Source of the DNA: Planotetraspora kaengkrachanensis
GTDB taxonomy: Bacteria; Actinomycetota; Actinomycetes; Streptosporangiales; Streptosporangiaceae
Assembly (NCBI RefSeq): GCF_016862895.1
Contig: NZ_BONV01000005.1
Span: 248,001-312,000, forward strand
Direction of reading: 5' to 3'
DNA: 64,000 nt
The position numbers and the translations under genes were made by a program. The notes below the pieces were generated by a model that did no database searches, was not told the origin of the DNA, and was given only the letters and a program-made list of their open reading frames with translations. Within the stretch, counting starts at the first letter, position 1, and each line of letters starts with the position of its first letter. Shown one piece after another: positions 51,741-60,267 of this stretch.

Positions 51741-51971
51741 ATGCGCTCGACGATTCAGTTCATCGGGATCTTCCTGACCTTGCAGGGGGTCAGCGGAGCC
51801 ATCGACCACCTGCTGGTCCAGCCGTTCTTCGGGATCGTGCTGAACTTCTTCAACCGCCTCGTCATCCCCCGCGTCGACGTCCTCGCAGAGAACGCGTTGT
51901 TCGCCAACCTGTCGCTGGCGCTCCTGGGCGTGGTCGTGGTCATCGCGGCCGAGCCGGCCAAGCGCTCATGA
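51741..51971 (+). CDS. Small hypothetical membrane protein (76 residues)
   Basis: The product has two hydrophobic segments (TIQFIGIFLTLQGVSGAIDH and ANLSLALLGVVVVIAAE) joined by a basic loop. No family is recognised. The ribosome-binding site is poor (GATC before ATG), and a TAGCGT element lies 10 bases upstream, so it could be leaderless. Its end overlaps the convergent MarR gene by 6 bases. The second strand segment is consistent with a true membrane protein rather than a chance frame. Confidence 0.6.
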   Translation: MRSTIQFIGIFLTLQGVSGAIDHLLVQPFFGIVLNFFNRLVIPRVDVLAENALFANLSLALLGVVVVIAAEPAKRS

Positions 51972-52475
51972 CAGCGCTTCGGCACCGGTACCGGTCAGGT
52001 TCTCCAGCATGCGCTGGAGCATGCCCGTGAGCTCCCGCACCTCCGTCTCTGTGAATCCCGCCAGCAGCCGCCCGGTGACGCGGCCGAACACGGGGGCCAG
52101 GCGGGGGACGATCGCCCGCCCCTCGTCGGTCACCTCGATGACGATGGAGCGCCGGTCGCCGGGATGCCTGCGCCGCCGTACCAGGCCCTTGTCCTCGAGG
52201 CGGTCCAGCAGTCTGGTCATGCCCGCCGTGTCGGTCCCGAGCTGGGGCGCGAGCTGGTTGGGGCTCGCCTCCTGCCGCGCGGCGTGCAGGAGGAGCGCGG
52301 CCTGCTGGGACGTGACGTCGAACGGCGCCAGCCGGCTCTCCACGGCGGTGCGCAGCTCGCGGCCGACCTGGTTGAGCAGCGAGCCGCCTCCCAGGACGAG
52401 CGCGATCGGCACGGCGCGGTTCTGGTCCTGGTCCTGGTCCTGGTACGGCCGGCTTCCGGCTGATGGGGATTCCAT
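51966..52475 (-). CDS. MarR-family transcriptional regulator
   Basis: The 169-residue protein has the MarR winged helix: LLHAARQEASPNQLAPQLGT, DTAGMTRLLDRLEDKGLVRR, and wing RRHPGDRRSIVIEVTDEG. A short DQDQDQN run near the N terminus is unusual and probably disordered. It is divergent from an FAD-dependent monooxygenase, and the intergenic region has inverted repeats. It probably represses the monooxygenase until a phenolic or antibiotic ligand binds. Confidence 0.9.
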   Translation of the reverse strand: MESPSAGSRPYQDQDQDQNRAVPIALVLGGGSLLNQVGRELRTAVESRLAPFDVTSQQAALLLHAARQEASPNQLAPQLGTDTAGMTRLLDRLEDKGLVRRRRHPGDRRSIVIEVTDEGRAIVPRLAPVFGRVTGRLLAGFTETEVRELTGMLQRMLENLTGTGAEALS

Positions 52476-52483
52476 CGCGTCAT

Positions 52484-52520
52484 GATAGCTGTCATGACTG
52501 TTGCTGTCGCGACAGCTATC
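52484..52520. promoter_or_regulatory. MarR operator candidate
   Basis: GATAGCTGTC (52484-52493) and its exact reverse complement (52511-52520) form 10-bp arms around 17 bases. Within them are GTCATGAC and TGTCGCGACA, both palindromes. The cluster lies in the 84-base gap between the divergent MarR and monooxygenase genes. Confidence 0.65.
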
Positions 52521-52559
52521 GGGCTACGGTGGGGCCGTTACCCCCGAAAGGACCCCCAT

Positions 52560-53807
52560 ATGAACGAAGACAACTCCGACGGCCCGCACGTGCTCGTGAT
52601 CGGCGGCGGCGTCGGCGGGCTCTGCCTCGCTCAGGGCCTGCGCAAGTCCGGCGTCCGCGTCGACGTCTACGAGCGCGACCGGTCCGCCCACTTTCGCGGC
52701 CAGGGCTGGCGCATCTCGCTCAAGAAGGAGGGCACGTCCGCACTCAGGAGCTGCCTGCCGGAGCACCTGTTCGAGCTCTGCGTCGCGACGGCCATCCTGC
52801 CGGCCACACGGATGGCGTTCCTTGACCACCTGCTGAACCCCAAGTTCGAAAAGCCCGTCCCGCCGCTCCCCCACGACGTCTTCTTCGGCGTCAACCGGCT
52901 GACGCTGCGCGAGATCCTGCTGTCCGGCCTCGACGACGCCCGCCACTTCGGCAAGACCTTCGTCCGGTACGACCACGCCGAGGACGGGCGGGTGCGGGCC
53001 CACTTCGCCGACGGGACCGTCGCGACCGCTGACCTGCTCGTCGGCGCCGACGGGACCAACTCGGCCGTCCGCCGCCAGTTGCTGCCCGCCGCCGAGGTCG
53101 ACGACCTCGGGAACTTCGTCTACGGCCGGACGCCGATCACACCCGGCATGCTCGACCGGCTCCCCGGCGTCCTCGTCGACAGCTTCAACCGGCTCATCGC
53201 GCCCGGCGGCGCGGCCATGTCCGTGGTCACCTGCAGGACCAGGGAGCCCGTGCCCGAGGCCGTCGCGAGGCTGGCGCCCGGCGCACGGCTGACGGACATG
53301 CCCGGCTACCTCGCCTGGATGGTCTCCAGCGACGAGCGGACCGGATGGCCGGCCGGGCCGTCGCTCACCCCCGAGGGGTTCCGGCGGTCCGACGGGGAGA
53401 CCCTGCACCGGCTGGCGCGCGAGACGATCGCGGACTTCCACCCGCTGGCCCGGCGGATCGTCGACGAGGCCGACGTACCCGCCACCTTCCCGGTCGGCCT
53501 GCGCAGCGCGCGGCCCGTCTCCCCGTGGCCGACGGCGGACGTCACGCTCCTCGGCGACGCGGTGCACACCATGTCGCCCGGGCGCGGCGAAGGGGCCAAC
53601 ACGACACTGCGCCACGCCGAACTCCTGCGGCAGGCCCTGGTGGGCGTCGCATCAGGGGGCGTTCCCCTGATCGAGGCCGTGGGCCGCTACGAGACGGAGA
53701 TGCTCCGCCACGGCTTCCAGATGGTCTCCGCCTCACTGAGCAACCCCCTCATGCCGCGCCCGTCCGTCACGAGCCCCCCTCGGCCAGGCCCGCGCGGCGC
53801 CGGATGA
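52560..53807 (+). CDS. FAD-dependent monooxygenase
   Basis: The 415-residue protein has the N-terminal FAD motif VIGGGVGGLCLAQGLRKSGV, the DG motif LLVGADGTNSAVRR, and the C-terminal GDAVHTMSPGRGEGANTTLR. This is the group-A hydroxylase fold of TetX, PgaE and salicylate hydroxylases. ATG 52560 has GAAAGGA upstream. With a divergent MarR gene it probably modifies an aromatic compound or antibiotic. The end overlaps the convergent 6PGDH-fold gene by 41 bases. Confidence 0.9.
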   Translation: MNEDNSDGPHVLVIGGGVGGLCLAQGLRKSGVRVDVYERDRSAHFRGQGWRISLKKEGTSALRSCLPEHLFELCVATAILPATRMAFLDHLLNPKFEKPVPPLPHDVFFGVNRLTLREILLSGLDDARHFGKTFVRYDHAEDGRVRAHFADGTVATADLLVGADGTNSAVRRQLLPAAEVDDLGNFVYGRTPITPGMLDRLPGVLVDSFNRLIAPGGAAMSVVTCRTREPVPEAVARLAPGARLTDMPGYLAWMVSSDERTGWPAGPSLTPEGFRRSDGETLHRLARETIADFHPLARRIVDEADVPATFPVGLRSARPVSPWPTADVTLLGDAVHTMSPGRGEGANTTLRHAELLRQALVGVASGGVPLIEAVGRYETEMLRHGFQMVSASLSNPLMPRPSVTSPPRPGPRGAG

Positions 53808-54660
53808 CCTCGGCGACGGCCGCCCAGTCGAGGTCGGCGTCGCCGTGCGCGATCGCGTCCACGAAGGAGTCGCGCAGCACGCTTCCGAACGGAAGCGGCA
53901 CATTGGCTCCGGCCCCGGCGGTCAGCGCGAGCGAGACGTCCTTGAGCCCGAGCGCGAGACGGAACCCCGCGGGCTCGTAACGCCGCTCGGCGACCATGGA
54001 CCCGTAACCGGAATAGATCACGCCGGGGAAGATCGTGTTCGTCATCAGGTCGACGAGCTCGGTGGACCTGATCCCCCTCGACTCGGCGAGGGCGCAGGCC
54101 TCGGCGACGGACTCGATCGCGCAGGCGATGAGGAAGTTGCCCGCGATCTTGACCAGGTTGGCCTGGTGAGGCGTGTCGCCCATGCGCCACGTGCGCTGCC
54201 CCATGGCCGCGAACAGCGGCTCCACATGGTCGATCAGTGCGCCGTCGCCCGCCGCGACGATGTTGAGCTTCCCGGCGGCCGCCACTTCTGACCGGCCCAT
54301 CACCGGAGCGGAGAGGTAGCCGAGGCCGTGCTCGGCGTGGAGGGCGGCGGCGCGGTCGGCCAGCTCGACCGAGACCGTCGCCATGTTGACGTGGACGGTC
54401 GCCGTCGCGCCTCCGAGAAGGCGCGGATTCAGCAGGACCGACTCGACGGCCGCGTCGTCGGACAGGATGGAGATCACGACGTCGTTGGTGAAGACGGCCT
54501 CGAGACCGTCCGCCCGGGACGCGCCCATCGCGACGAGCTCGGCGACGGGCTCAGGCGACCGGTTCCACACCTGTACGGCATGGCCCGCGCGAACCAGGTT
54601 GGCCGCCATCCCCCGTCCCATGGCGCCGAGCCCCACGAAACCGACGTTCATCGCTGTCAT
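53767..54660 (-). CDS. 3-hydroxyisobutyrate dehydrogenase-like NAD(P)-binding protein
   Basis: The 297-residue protein has the nucleotide motif NVGFVGLGAMGRGMAANLVR, substrate loop SAPVMGRSEVAAAGKLNIVA, and the catalytic-Lys region HQANLVKIAGNFLIA, with a C-terminal GLKDVSLALTAGAGANVPLP helix. It is a beta-hydroxyacid dehydrogenase or imine-reductase-like enzyme; the SxxGGxx motif is altered, so the substrate may be an imine or a different hydroxyacid. ATG 54660 has GAGGGGG 9 bases upstream. It overlaps the monooxygenase gene tail to tail. Confidence 0.85.
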   Translation of the reverse strand: MTAMNVGFVGLGAMGRGMAANLVRAGHAVQVWNRSPEPVAELVAMGASRADGLEAVFTNDVVISILSDDAAVESVLLNPRLLGGATATVHVNMATVSVELADRAAALHAEHGLGYLSAPVMGRSEVAAAGKLNIVAAGDGALIDHVEPLFAAMGQRTWRMGDTPHQANLVKIAGNFLIACAIESVAEACALAESRGIRSTELVDLMTNTIFPGVIYSGYGSMVAERRYEPAGFRLALGLKDVSLALTAGAGANVPLPFGSVLRDSFVDAIAHGDADLDWAAVAEVIRRRAGLAEGGS

Positions 54661-54811
54661 CGCTGGATCCCCCTCGATCGTGCACTCGAGAGCCGGTCGA
54701 GGCGCGCACGCCCCGGCTCGGCAGGCCCTGGCGCTCGTCGTACCCCGCGCCCGCCCGGCCTGCACGTTAGCACCGGACTGGCGACGCGTTGGAACCGGCT
54801 ATGGTGGTTCC

Positions 54812-55396
54812 GTGGAGAGCGAGGGCGGACGCCGGGACGACGGCTTCAGATTCGGCAACGGGCGGTTGTGCTTCACGTTCACCGCGACGCTCGGCGACCG
54901 GGGCGCGCCCGTCCCCCGTGAACGGCTCGCCGTCCCCGGCGACCTCGCGCGCTGGTGCGTGCGGGCCGGGCTGCTCGCCGAGGCTTCCCCGGTCGGACCC
55001 GCCACGCTCGCCGGGGCGCGCCGCCTGCGCGAGGCGATCGACCGCGCGGCCGAGCAGGTGCGCACCGGAGGGTTCCCCGATCCGCGGGACGCGGCGATCC
55101 TCAACGACTGGGCCGCGCGCCCGGCCCTCGCCCCCCGGCTCGACGAGGTCGGGCGGCTCCGCTGGCGCCAGGAGGGTGCCCAGGTGCGGCACGTGCTCGC
55201 CCTCGTCGCCCGCGACGCGGTGGACGTCCTCACCGGGCCGGCGAGGTCACGGCTTCGCCGCTGCGCCGACCCGGACTGCGCGGGCCTGTTCGTCGACGTC
55301 TCCCGGCCAGGAAACCGCCGCTGGTGCTCCATGAACACCTGCGGCAACAGGGCCAAGAAGGCGGCCTTCCGGCAGCGCAATCCGCGGTCCGGCTGA
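54812..55396 (+). CDS. CGNR zinc-finger protein (ABATE family)
   Basis: The 194-residue protein has an ABATE-type N-terminal domain (FGNGRLCFTFTATLGDRG, then LAVPGDLARWCVRAGLLAE) and a C-terminal zinc finger: CADPDCAGLFVDVSRPGN, RRWCSMNTCGNRAKKAAFR. The finger uses four cysteines and ends with the family's CGNR signature. These proteins are thought to bind DNA through the finger and a ligand through the ABATE domain. GTG 54812 is the only likely start. No operon partner is evident. Confidence 0.9.
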   Translation: MESEGGRRDDGFRFGNGRLCFTFTATLGDRGAPVPRERLAVPGDLARWCVRAGLLAEASPVGPATLAGARRLREAIDRAAEQVRTGGFPDPRDAAILNDWAARPALAPRLDEVGRLRWRQEGAQVRHVLALVARDAVDVLTGPARSRLRRCADPDCAGLFVDVSRPGNRRWCSMNTCGNRAKKAAFRQRNPRSG

Positions 55397-55424
55397 TCTC
55401 ACGCCGCGCCGGCCATGCCGCCGC

Positions 55425-56402
55425 TCATTCGGGGGCCTGGCCGTACATGACGGACAGCTCGGCCACGGTCCTCGCGATCCGGTCGCGCACTTCGGCCGGG
55501 CCCAGCACCTCCACCGAGGACCCCAGCCGCAGCAGCTGCCACGCCGCGTGGTTGACCGACTCGATCGGCAGCGTGATGCGCGTCCACCCCTGCGCGTCGG
55601 TCACCCCGTCCGCCAGGGCCTTGTCGCTGACGTCCGCGCCCATGGTGTAGCGGAGCAGGTCCTCCATCCCCGGCGCGATCCGGATGTCCGCCTCGGCGGT
55701 GTACATCCGCGCGGCGAACTCCACGGCGAACTCCCGCCAGAAGGCCGCGAGGTCGAAGTCCGGCGCCCGCGTGAACGTCTCGTCCAGCACCTCGGCCGTG
55801 ATGATGCGGCCGACCCGGTACGTTCGGACGCTGCCCTCGCACGACGCCGCGAGATACCACGAACCGCCCTTGAGGATGAGACCGTACGGGTGCACGACCC
55901 GCTCCACCTCGGCCCGGCCCCACCGCCGGTAACGCATCCGGACGACGTGGTCGTCCCACACCGCCTCCGCGACGTCCATCAGGAACGGCACGTCGTCGGT
56001 GCTGCGATACCAGCCGGGCACGTCGAGATGGAACCGTTCACGCATCCGGGCCGCGCGCGAACGGGGCTCGGGCGGAAGCGCGGCAAGCAGCTTCAGTTCG
56101 GCCGCCGCGGCGACGTCGGCGCGGCCGAGTTCGGCGGCCGGGCCGGGGAGTCCCGCGAGGAACAGCGCCGAGGCCTCCTCGGCGGTCAGCCCGTTCAGCC
56201 GGGTGCGGTAGCCGTCGAGCAGCTGGTATCCCCCAAGCGGGCCGCGATCGGCGTACACCGGCACGCCGGCGGCCGACAGGGCCTCCACGTCGCGGTAGAC
56301 CGTGCGCACCGAGACCTCGAGCTCCACGGCGAGCTCGGGCGCGGTCATCCTGCCGCGGGTCTGGAGGAGCAGCAGGAGGGAGAGCAATCGGCTCGCGCGC
56401 AT
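55425..56402 (-). CDS. WYL-domain HTH regulator
   Basis: The 325-residue protein has an N-terminal HTH_11 (LLSLLLLLQTRGRMTAPELA, LEVSVRTVYRDVEALSAAGV), then a WYL domain (RMRYRRWGRAEVERVVHPYG, KGGSWYLAASCEGSVRTYR) and a WCX region at the end. It is distinct from the WYL protein at 46.6 kb. It is divergent from a DeoR gene; which genes it controls is unknown. The long basic Ala-rich helices are typical of actinobacterial WYL regulators. Confidence 0.9.
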   Translation of the reverse strand: MRASRLLSLLLLLQTRGRMTAPELAVELEVSVRTVYRDVEALSAAGVPVYADRGPLGGYQLLDGYRTRLNGLTAEEASALFLAGLPGPAAELGRADVAAAAELKLLAALPPEPRSRAARMRERFHLDVPGWYRSTDDVPFLMDVAEAVWDDHVVRMRYRRWGRAEVERVVHPYGLILKGGSWYLAASCEGSVRTYRVGRIITAEVLDETFTRAPDFDLAAFWREFAVEFAARMYTAEADIRIAPGMEDLLRYTMGADVSDKALADGVTDAQGWTRITLPIESVNHAAWQLLRLGSSVEVLGPAEVRDRIARTVAELSVMYGQAPE

Positions 56403-56446
56403 GCGCCCAGTCTGCCACCTTTACAATGTAGATTTATTTGCTTTCA

Positions 56447-56461
56447 AACATCGATGATGTT
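56447..56461. promoter_or_regulatory. DeoR operator candidate
   Basis: AACATC-GAT-GATGTT is a perfect dyad in an AT-rich gap between the divergent WYL and DeoR genes, ending 11 bases before the DeoR start. The flanking TTTCAAA and TTCAAAT extend the imperfect symmetry. Confidence 0.6.
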
Positions 56462-56472
56462 CAAATGAACGC

Positions 56473-57237
56473 ATGGAAAGTGCCGACCGGATCCGCGCCA
56501 TCATGAACGAGCTGCGGACGTCCGACAGCGTCTCGGTGGCCGAGCTCGCCGCCCTGCACGGCGTCTCGGAGATGACCATCCGCCGCGACCTCGACGAACT
56601 GGCGCAGCAGGGCGTGGTGCGGCGGGTCCGCGGAGGCGCGCTCAGCCTGCTCCTGCGCGGGGAGGAGCCGCCCTTCGGCGTCCGCGAGCGCGAGGCGGTC
56701 GACGCCAAGCAGCGGATCGGCGCGGAGGTGGCGAGCCTGCTCGCGGACGGCGAGGCCGTCCTGCTCGACGGCGGCACGACCGTCCTCGAGGTCGCCAGAG
56801 CGATACACGACCGCCGGCTCACGGTGCTTCCGCTCGCCCTGCAGGCGACGCAGGAGCTCGCCGGGGCTCCGCGGATCCGCCTCGTCCTTCCCGGCGGCGA
56901 GGTCCGGCACGGCGAGATGAACTTCGTCGGCCCGCTGACCGAGGCCTCCATCAGGTCGTTGCGGTTCGACACCGCGGTCATCGGCTGCTGCGGCCTGTCC
57001 GCCGAGCACGGCCTGACCGCCCACGACCTGCCGGAGGTCGCGATCAAACAGACCGCCCTCGCCTCCGCCCGCCGCGTCGTGGTCGCCTGCGACTCGGGGA
57101 AGTTCTCCCGCACGGCGTTCGGCTCGGTCTGCACGCTCGACAGGCTGGACGTCGTCGTCACCGACGAGGGCATCCCCCAGGACCAGCACGACGCCCTCAC
57201 CGCCGCCGGCGTGACCGTCCGCATCCCCCCCGCGTGA
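56473..57237 (+). CDS. DeoR/GlpR-family transcriptional regulator
   Basis: The 254-residue protein begins with the DeoR HTH (ADRIRAIMNELRTSDSVSVA, LHGVSEMTIRRDLDELAQQG) and has a sugar-phosphate-sensing DeoRC domain (DGEAVLLDGGTTVLEVARAI, VIGCCGLSAEHGLTAHDLPE, VVACDSGKFSRTAFGSV). DeoR proteins repress sugar or polyol genes and respond to phosphorylated sugars. The stop codon (TGA) is followed by a 53-bp repeat array and an MFS gene, which may be its target. Confidence 0.93.
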   Translation: MESADRIRAIMNELRTSDSVSVAELAALHGVSEMTIRRDLDELAQQGVVRRVRGGALSLLLRGEEPPFGVREREAVDAKQRIGAEVASLLADGEAVLLDGGTTVLEVARAIHDRRLTVLPLALQATQELAGAPRIRLVLPGGEVRHGEMNFVGPLTEASIRSLRFDTAVIGCCGLSAEHGLTAHDLPEVAIKQTALASARRVVVACDSGKFSRTAFGSVCTLDRLDVVVTDEGIPQDQHDALTAAGVTVRIPPA

Positions 57238-57278
57238 TCACACCCCACGCCCCCCCGCGTGACCACGCCCCCCTCCGC

Positions 57279-57437
57279 GTGATCATGCACAGGTTCGTGA
57301 AGATGCCCTCCCACCTGCGCCCTTCCACTACGTGATCATGCACGGATTCGGCCGCGTCACCGCTCACCTGGCCGAATCCGGTCCGTGATCATGCAGTCCT
57401 CACCGTTGGAGCCCTGCCTCATGGCGCCACTCGCCAC
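57279..57437. repeat. Second array of 53-bp repeat units (three copies)
   Basis: TGATCATGCA occurs at 57280, 57333 and 57386, exactly 53 bp apart. Units 57279-57331 and 57332-57384 match the array at 9.5 kb (GTGATCATGCAC, TTCG and CCTG blocks). The third unit runs into the MFS start at 57421. A truncated TGATCAC overlaps the stop of the DeoR gene at 57235. The array is in the same orientation as the first five units of the other array. Confidence 0.9.
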
Positions 57438-58686
57438 CGCCCCGCCCTCCCTGCGGCGCGCCCGCATCGCCGTCTTCGGGCTGTTCCTGCTCGCCGGAAC
57501 GGCCATCGGCACCTGGACCGCCCGCATCCCCGCCATCAAGCACGACCTCGCCCTCTCCGACGGCCGCCTGAGCCTGGCACTGCTCGGCATCGCGGCGGGC
57601 GCCATCACCGGAATGCTGGTCATCGGCCGGCTCGTCGACCGGTACGGCAGCGACCGCGTGATGATCCCGGCGGCGCTCGCCCAGGGAGCCGTCCTGGTGC
57701 TCCCGGCCCTCGCGCCCAGCCTGCCGATGCTCACGCTGGCCCTGTTCCTGTTCGGCGTCGTCAACGGCACACTCGACGTCTCGATGAACGCCAACGCCGT
57801 CACCGTCGAACGCGCGTACGGCCGGCCGATCATGTCGGCCTTCCACGCGGTGTTCAGCGTCGGCGGCTTCGCCGGGTCGGCGCTGGGCGGGGTTTTCGCG
57901 AGCGCCGACGTGAGCCCGGCCGTCACCTTCGCGGTCGCCGGAGCGCTCATCCTGGTCGTCGCGGTGTTGTCGGCCCGCTGTGCCCTGCGCGACACCCCGC
58001 ACCCCCCGGAGCCGGAAACCGCCGCGCCCGAAGCCGCTCAGGGAACCACCGGAACCGGCCCCGCCGGCCGGACCACCCCGGCTCGGCGCCGCCTGCCGCA
58101 GGGCGCGTTCTTCCTCGGCGTGCTCGCATTCTGCGGCCTCGTCGGCGAGGGGGCCTCCGCCGACTGGAGTTCGGTCTACCTCCACGACGATCTCGGCTCC
58201 TCCCCCGGCTTCGCCGCCGCCGCGTTCGCCGCCTTCTCGATCATGATGACCGCCGGGCGTTTCGCAGGCGACCGCCTCGCGGCCCGCCTGGGCCCGGTAA
58301 CCCTGGTGCGCGGCTGTGGCCTGCTCGGCGCCGCCGGTCTCGCGATCAACCTCCTGATCGGCACGCCGGTCGCCGGGGTCGTCGGATTCGCCCTGTTCGG
58401 CGCGGGGCTGTCGTGCGTCATCCCGCAGGTCTTCTCCGCCGCCGGGCACCGCGACCCCGCGCAGTCCGGACGCGCGCTCGCGGTGGTGGCGAGCCTCGGA
58501 TACACCGGTTTCCTCGCCGGCCCGGTGATCATCGGTTCCCTCGCGGAACTCGTCACCCTGCCGAAGGCCCTGTTCGTCCCCGCCCTGCTGACGCTTCTCG
58601 TCGCCCTTGCCGCCCCCGCCGTACGGCCGGCGCGAACCGGCGGAACGGACGCCGCCGACGTGCCCGCTCAGGCGAACTGGTCGTAG
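57421..58686 (+). CDS. MFS transporter
   Basis: The 421-residue protein has 12 predicted membrane helices and MFS motifs: GRLVDRYGSDRVMI (loop 2-3), TWTARIPAIKHDLALSDGRL near the start, SVGGFAGSALGG and GEGASADWSSVYL. It resembles FucP/DUF-type sugar or drug:H+ symporters; the substrate is uncertain. ATG 57421 has GGAG 9 bases upstream and lies inside the third 53-bp repeat. Its end overlaps the TauE/SafE gene by 19 bases. It may be controlled by the DeoR protein encoded just upstream. Confidence 0.88.
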   Translation: MAPLATAPPSLRRARIAVFGLFLLAGTAIGTWTARIPAIKHDLALSDGRLSLALLGIAAGAITGMLVIGRLVDRYGSDRVMIPAALAQGAVLVLPALAPSLPMLTLALFLFGVVNGTLDVSMNANAVTVERAYGRPIMSAFHAVFSVGGFAGSALGGVFASADVSPAVTFAVAGALILVVAVLSARCALRDTPHPPEPETAAPEAAQGTTGTGPAGRTTPARRRLPQGAFFLGVLAFCGLVGEGASADWSSVYLHDDLGSSPGFAAAAFAAFSIMMTAGRFAGDRLAARLGPVTLVRGCGLLGAAGLAINLLIGTPVAGVVGFALFGAGLSCVIPQVFSAAGHRDPAQSGRALAVVASLGYTGFLAGPVIIGSLAELVTLPKALFVPALLTLLVALAAPAVRPARTGGTDAADVPAQANWS

Positions 58687-59429
58687 CCGAGCTTGACGAC
58701 CAGCGCGGTCACGACGCACAGCAGAACCACGCGGACGAATCCGGCGCCGCGCCGCAACGCCATGCGGACGCCCACCTGCGCGCCGATGATGTTGCAGACG
58801 GCCATGCTCAGGCCGAGCGCCCACATCACGTGCCCCTGCACGCTGAACAGGATCAGCGCGCCGAGGTTCGTCCCCGTGTTGATCACCTTCGCGGTCGCCG
58901 AGGCGCGCACGAAGTCCATTCCCAGCAGGGAGGTGAACGCGATGAGCAGGAACGTCCCCGTCCCTGGGCCGAGGATGCCGTCGTAGAACGCGATCCCGAC
59001 CCCCGCGACCAGGACCGCGCTCACCACCCGGGCCGTCGTCCGGAGATGAGGATGCGGCAGCCTGCCGAAGGCAGGACGGAACGTCACGAACGCCGCGACC
59101 ACCAGCAGCACGGCCATGACCAGCGGCTTGAGCATCGAGGCGTCGAGAAGGGCGGCCGAGGCCGCGCCCACCCCCGCGAAAACCACCGCCAGCACGCCCG
59201 CCGGCAACGCGACCGCGCGGTCCAGCTTCGTCCCGCGCACGTACGTCACCGCGGCGGACGCCGTGCCGAAGATGGCGGCCGACTTGTTGGTGGCCAGGGC
59301 CTGTACGGGTGACAGGCCCGCGAGGATCAGCACGGGCAGCTGGAGCAGACCTCCTCCGCCCACGACGGCGTCGACCCACCCCGCGGCCAGCGCCGCCACG
59401 AGCAGCAGCACGATCGTCCCGGCGTGCAT
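58668..59429 (-). CDS. TauE/SafE-family sulfite or anion exporter
   Basis: The 253-residue protein has eight hydrophobic helices and the TSUP signatures: VVGGGGLLQLPVLILAGLSP, ATNKSAAIFGTASAAVTY, GPGTGTFLLIAFTSLLGMDF and RASATAKVINTGTNLGAL. TSUP proteins export sulfite, sulfoacetate or other small anions. ATG 59429 is preferred (GGGGGGA upstream; 59456 is in frame). It overlaps the convergent MFS gene tail to tail. Substrate is not predictable here. Confidence 0.9.
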   Translation of the reverse strand: MHAGTIVLLLVAALAAGWVDAVVGGGGLLQLPVLILAGLSPVQALATNKSAAIFGTASAAVTYVRGTKLDRAVALPAGVLAVVFAGVGAASAALLDASMLKPLVMAVLLVVAAFVTFRPAFGRLPHPHLRTTARVVSAVLVAGVGIAFYDGILGPGTGTFLLIAFTSLLGMDFVRASATAKVINTGTNLGALILFSVQGHVMWALGLSMAVCNIIGAQVGVRMALRRGAGFVRVVLLCVVTALVVKLGYDQFA

Positions 59430-59511
59430 CGCTGCGCATCCCCCCAACATCGTCATCGTTTCGCAACGTCGAGGGTAGCGGCAGGAAATATCGCCACGTC
59501 ACAGGGGTCGG

Positions 59512-60267
59512 TCAGATGTCGTCGCCACCGTCGTCGCTGCTGCGGGGCAACGGGCTCTGGCTGCCGGAACCGCCCTCCGACGGCGTCGGCGAGGGTTCCT
59601 GTGGTTCCGGCGACGTCGGGACGGGCGGCGGCGTCGGGACGAAGTTCGTCGCGGGAAGCGGCCGCGACGGCTCATGTTCCTCGTCGCCGCGGAAGACCAG
59701 CAGCCACAACATGACCATCATCAGCAGCGTCAGCGTCGCCAGCAACGCCGAGGCCAGCACCACCTGACGCCGCGTGCCGACAGGCGGCGGAGGCGGGGGC
59801 GGCGGCCCCGGGAAGGCGGGGGTGCGGTCGCCCAGCCAGTGCGGCACGAACTCGGGCCCCTGCCGCCTGCCGATCAGCGTCCCCGACACCATGACCGGGT
59901 CGAGGAACCGCTCGGCCCCCGGTCCGCCCGGCACGTACGGCACGGCCACCCATGGAGCCCGCCCGTCGTGCATGGCGACGATGGGCGGCGTGTCGGCCGG
60001 GGCCCTCCCACGGACCCGGTGCAGGAGCGTGGCGCCCCAGCCGAGCACGCCCGCGCGGGGCTGCTCGGCGTCTCTGATGGCGGTCACGAACCTGTCCCGT
60101 GCGGCGGCGTCGAGAGCCGCGCCGCTGGTGAGCACGGCGACGGACACCGCGCGGCCGTCCGGGGCCTGTCCCAGGTAGACGAGCCCGGCAGGCGCCGTGC
60201 GCAGTCTCGCCTGCAGCACAAACGGCCCCAGGTGGGGCGGGTCGCCGTACTGCAGCGGAGTGACCAT
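59512..60267 (-). CDS. Membrane protein with a kinase-like N-lobe
   Basis: Residues 5-60 (GPFVLQARLRTAPAGLVYLG, QAPDGRAVSVAVLTSGAALD) resemble the first two strands and P-loop of Ser/Thr protein kinases, but the glycine loop is lost, the catalytic VAIK Lys is absent (VSVAVL), and there is no HRD or DFG. A proline-rich linker, one membrane helix (VVLASALLATLTLLMMVMLW) and a Pro/Ser-rich outer tail follow. It is therefore a degenerate pseudokinase-like sensor or scaffold. ATG 60267 is preferred, with AGGG upstream. Confidence 0.8.
   Translation of the reverse strand: MVTPLQYGDPPHLGPFVLQARLRTAPAGLVYLGQAPDGRAVSVAVLTSGAALDAAARDRFVTAIRDAEQPRAGVLGWGATLLHRVRGRAPADTPPIVAMHDGRAPWVAVPYVPGGPGAERFLDPVMVSGTLIGRRQGPEFVPHWLGDRTPAFPGPPPPPPPPVGTRRQVVLASALLATLTLLMMVMLWLLVFRGDEEHEPSRPLPATNFVPTPPPVPTSPEPQEPSPTPSEGGSGSQSPLPRSSDDGGDDI

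Noticed and set aside
57400-59502. A 700-codon minus-strand frame across the MFS and TauE genes
   Set aside because: Composition is Gly/Arg/Asp repeats typical of antisense shadows; the plus MFS and the other-frame TauE products are clearly real.
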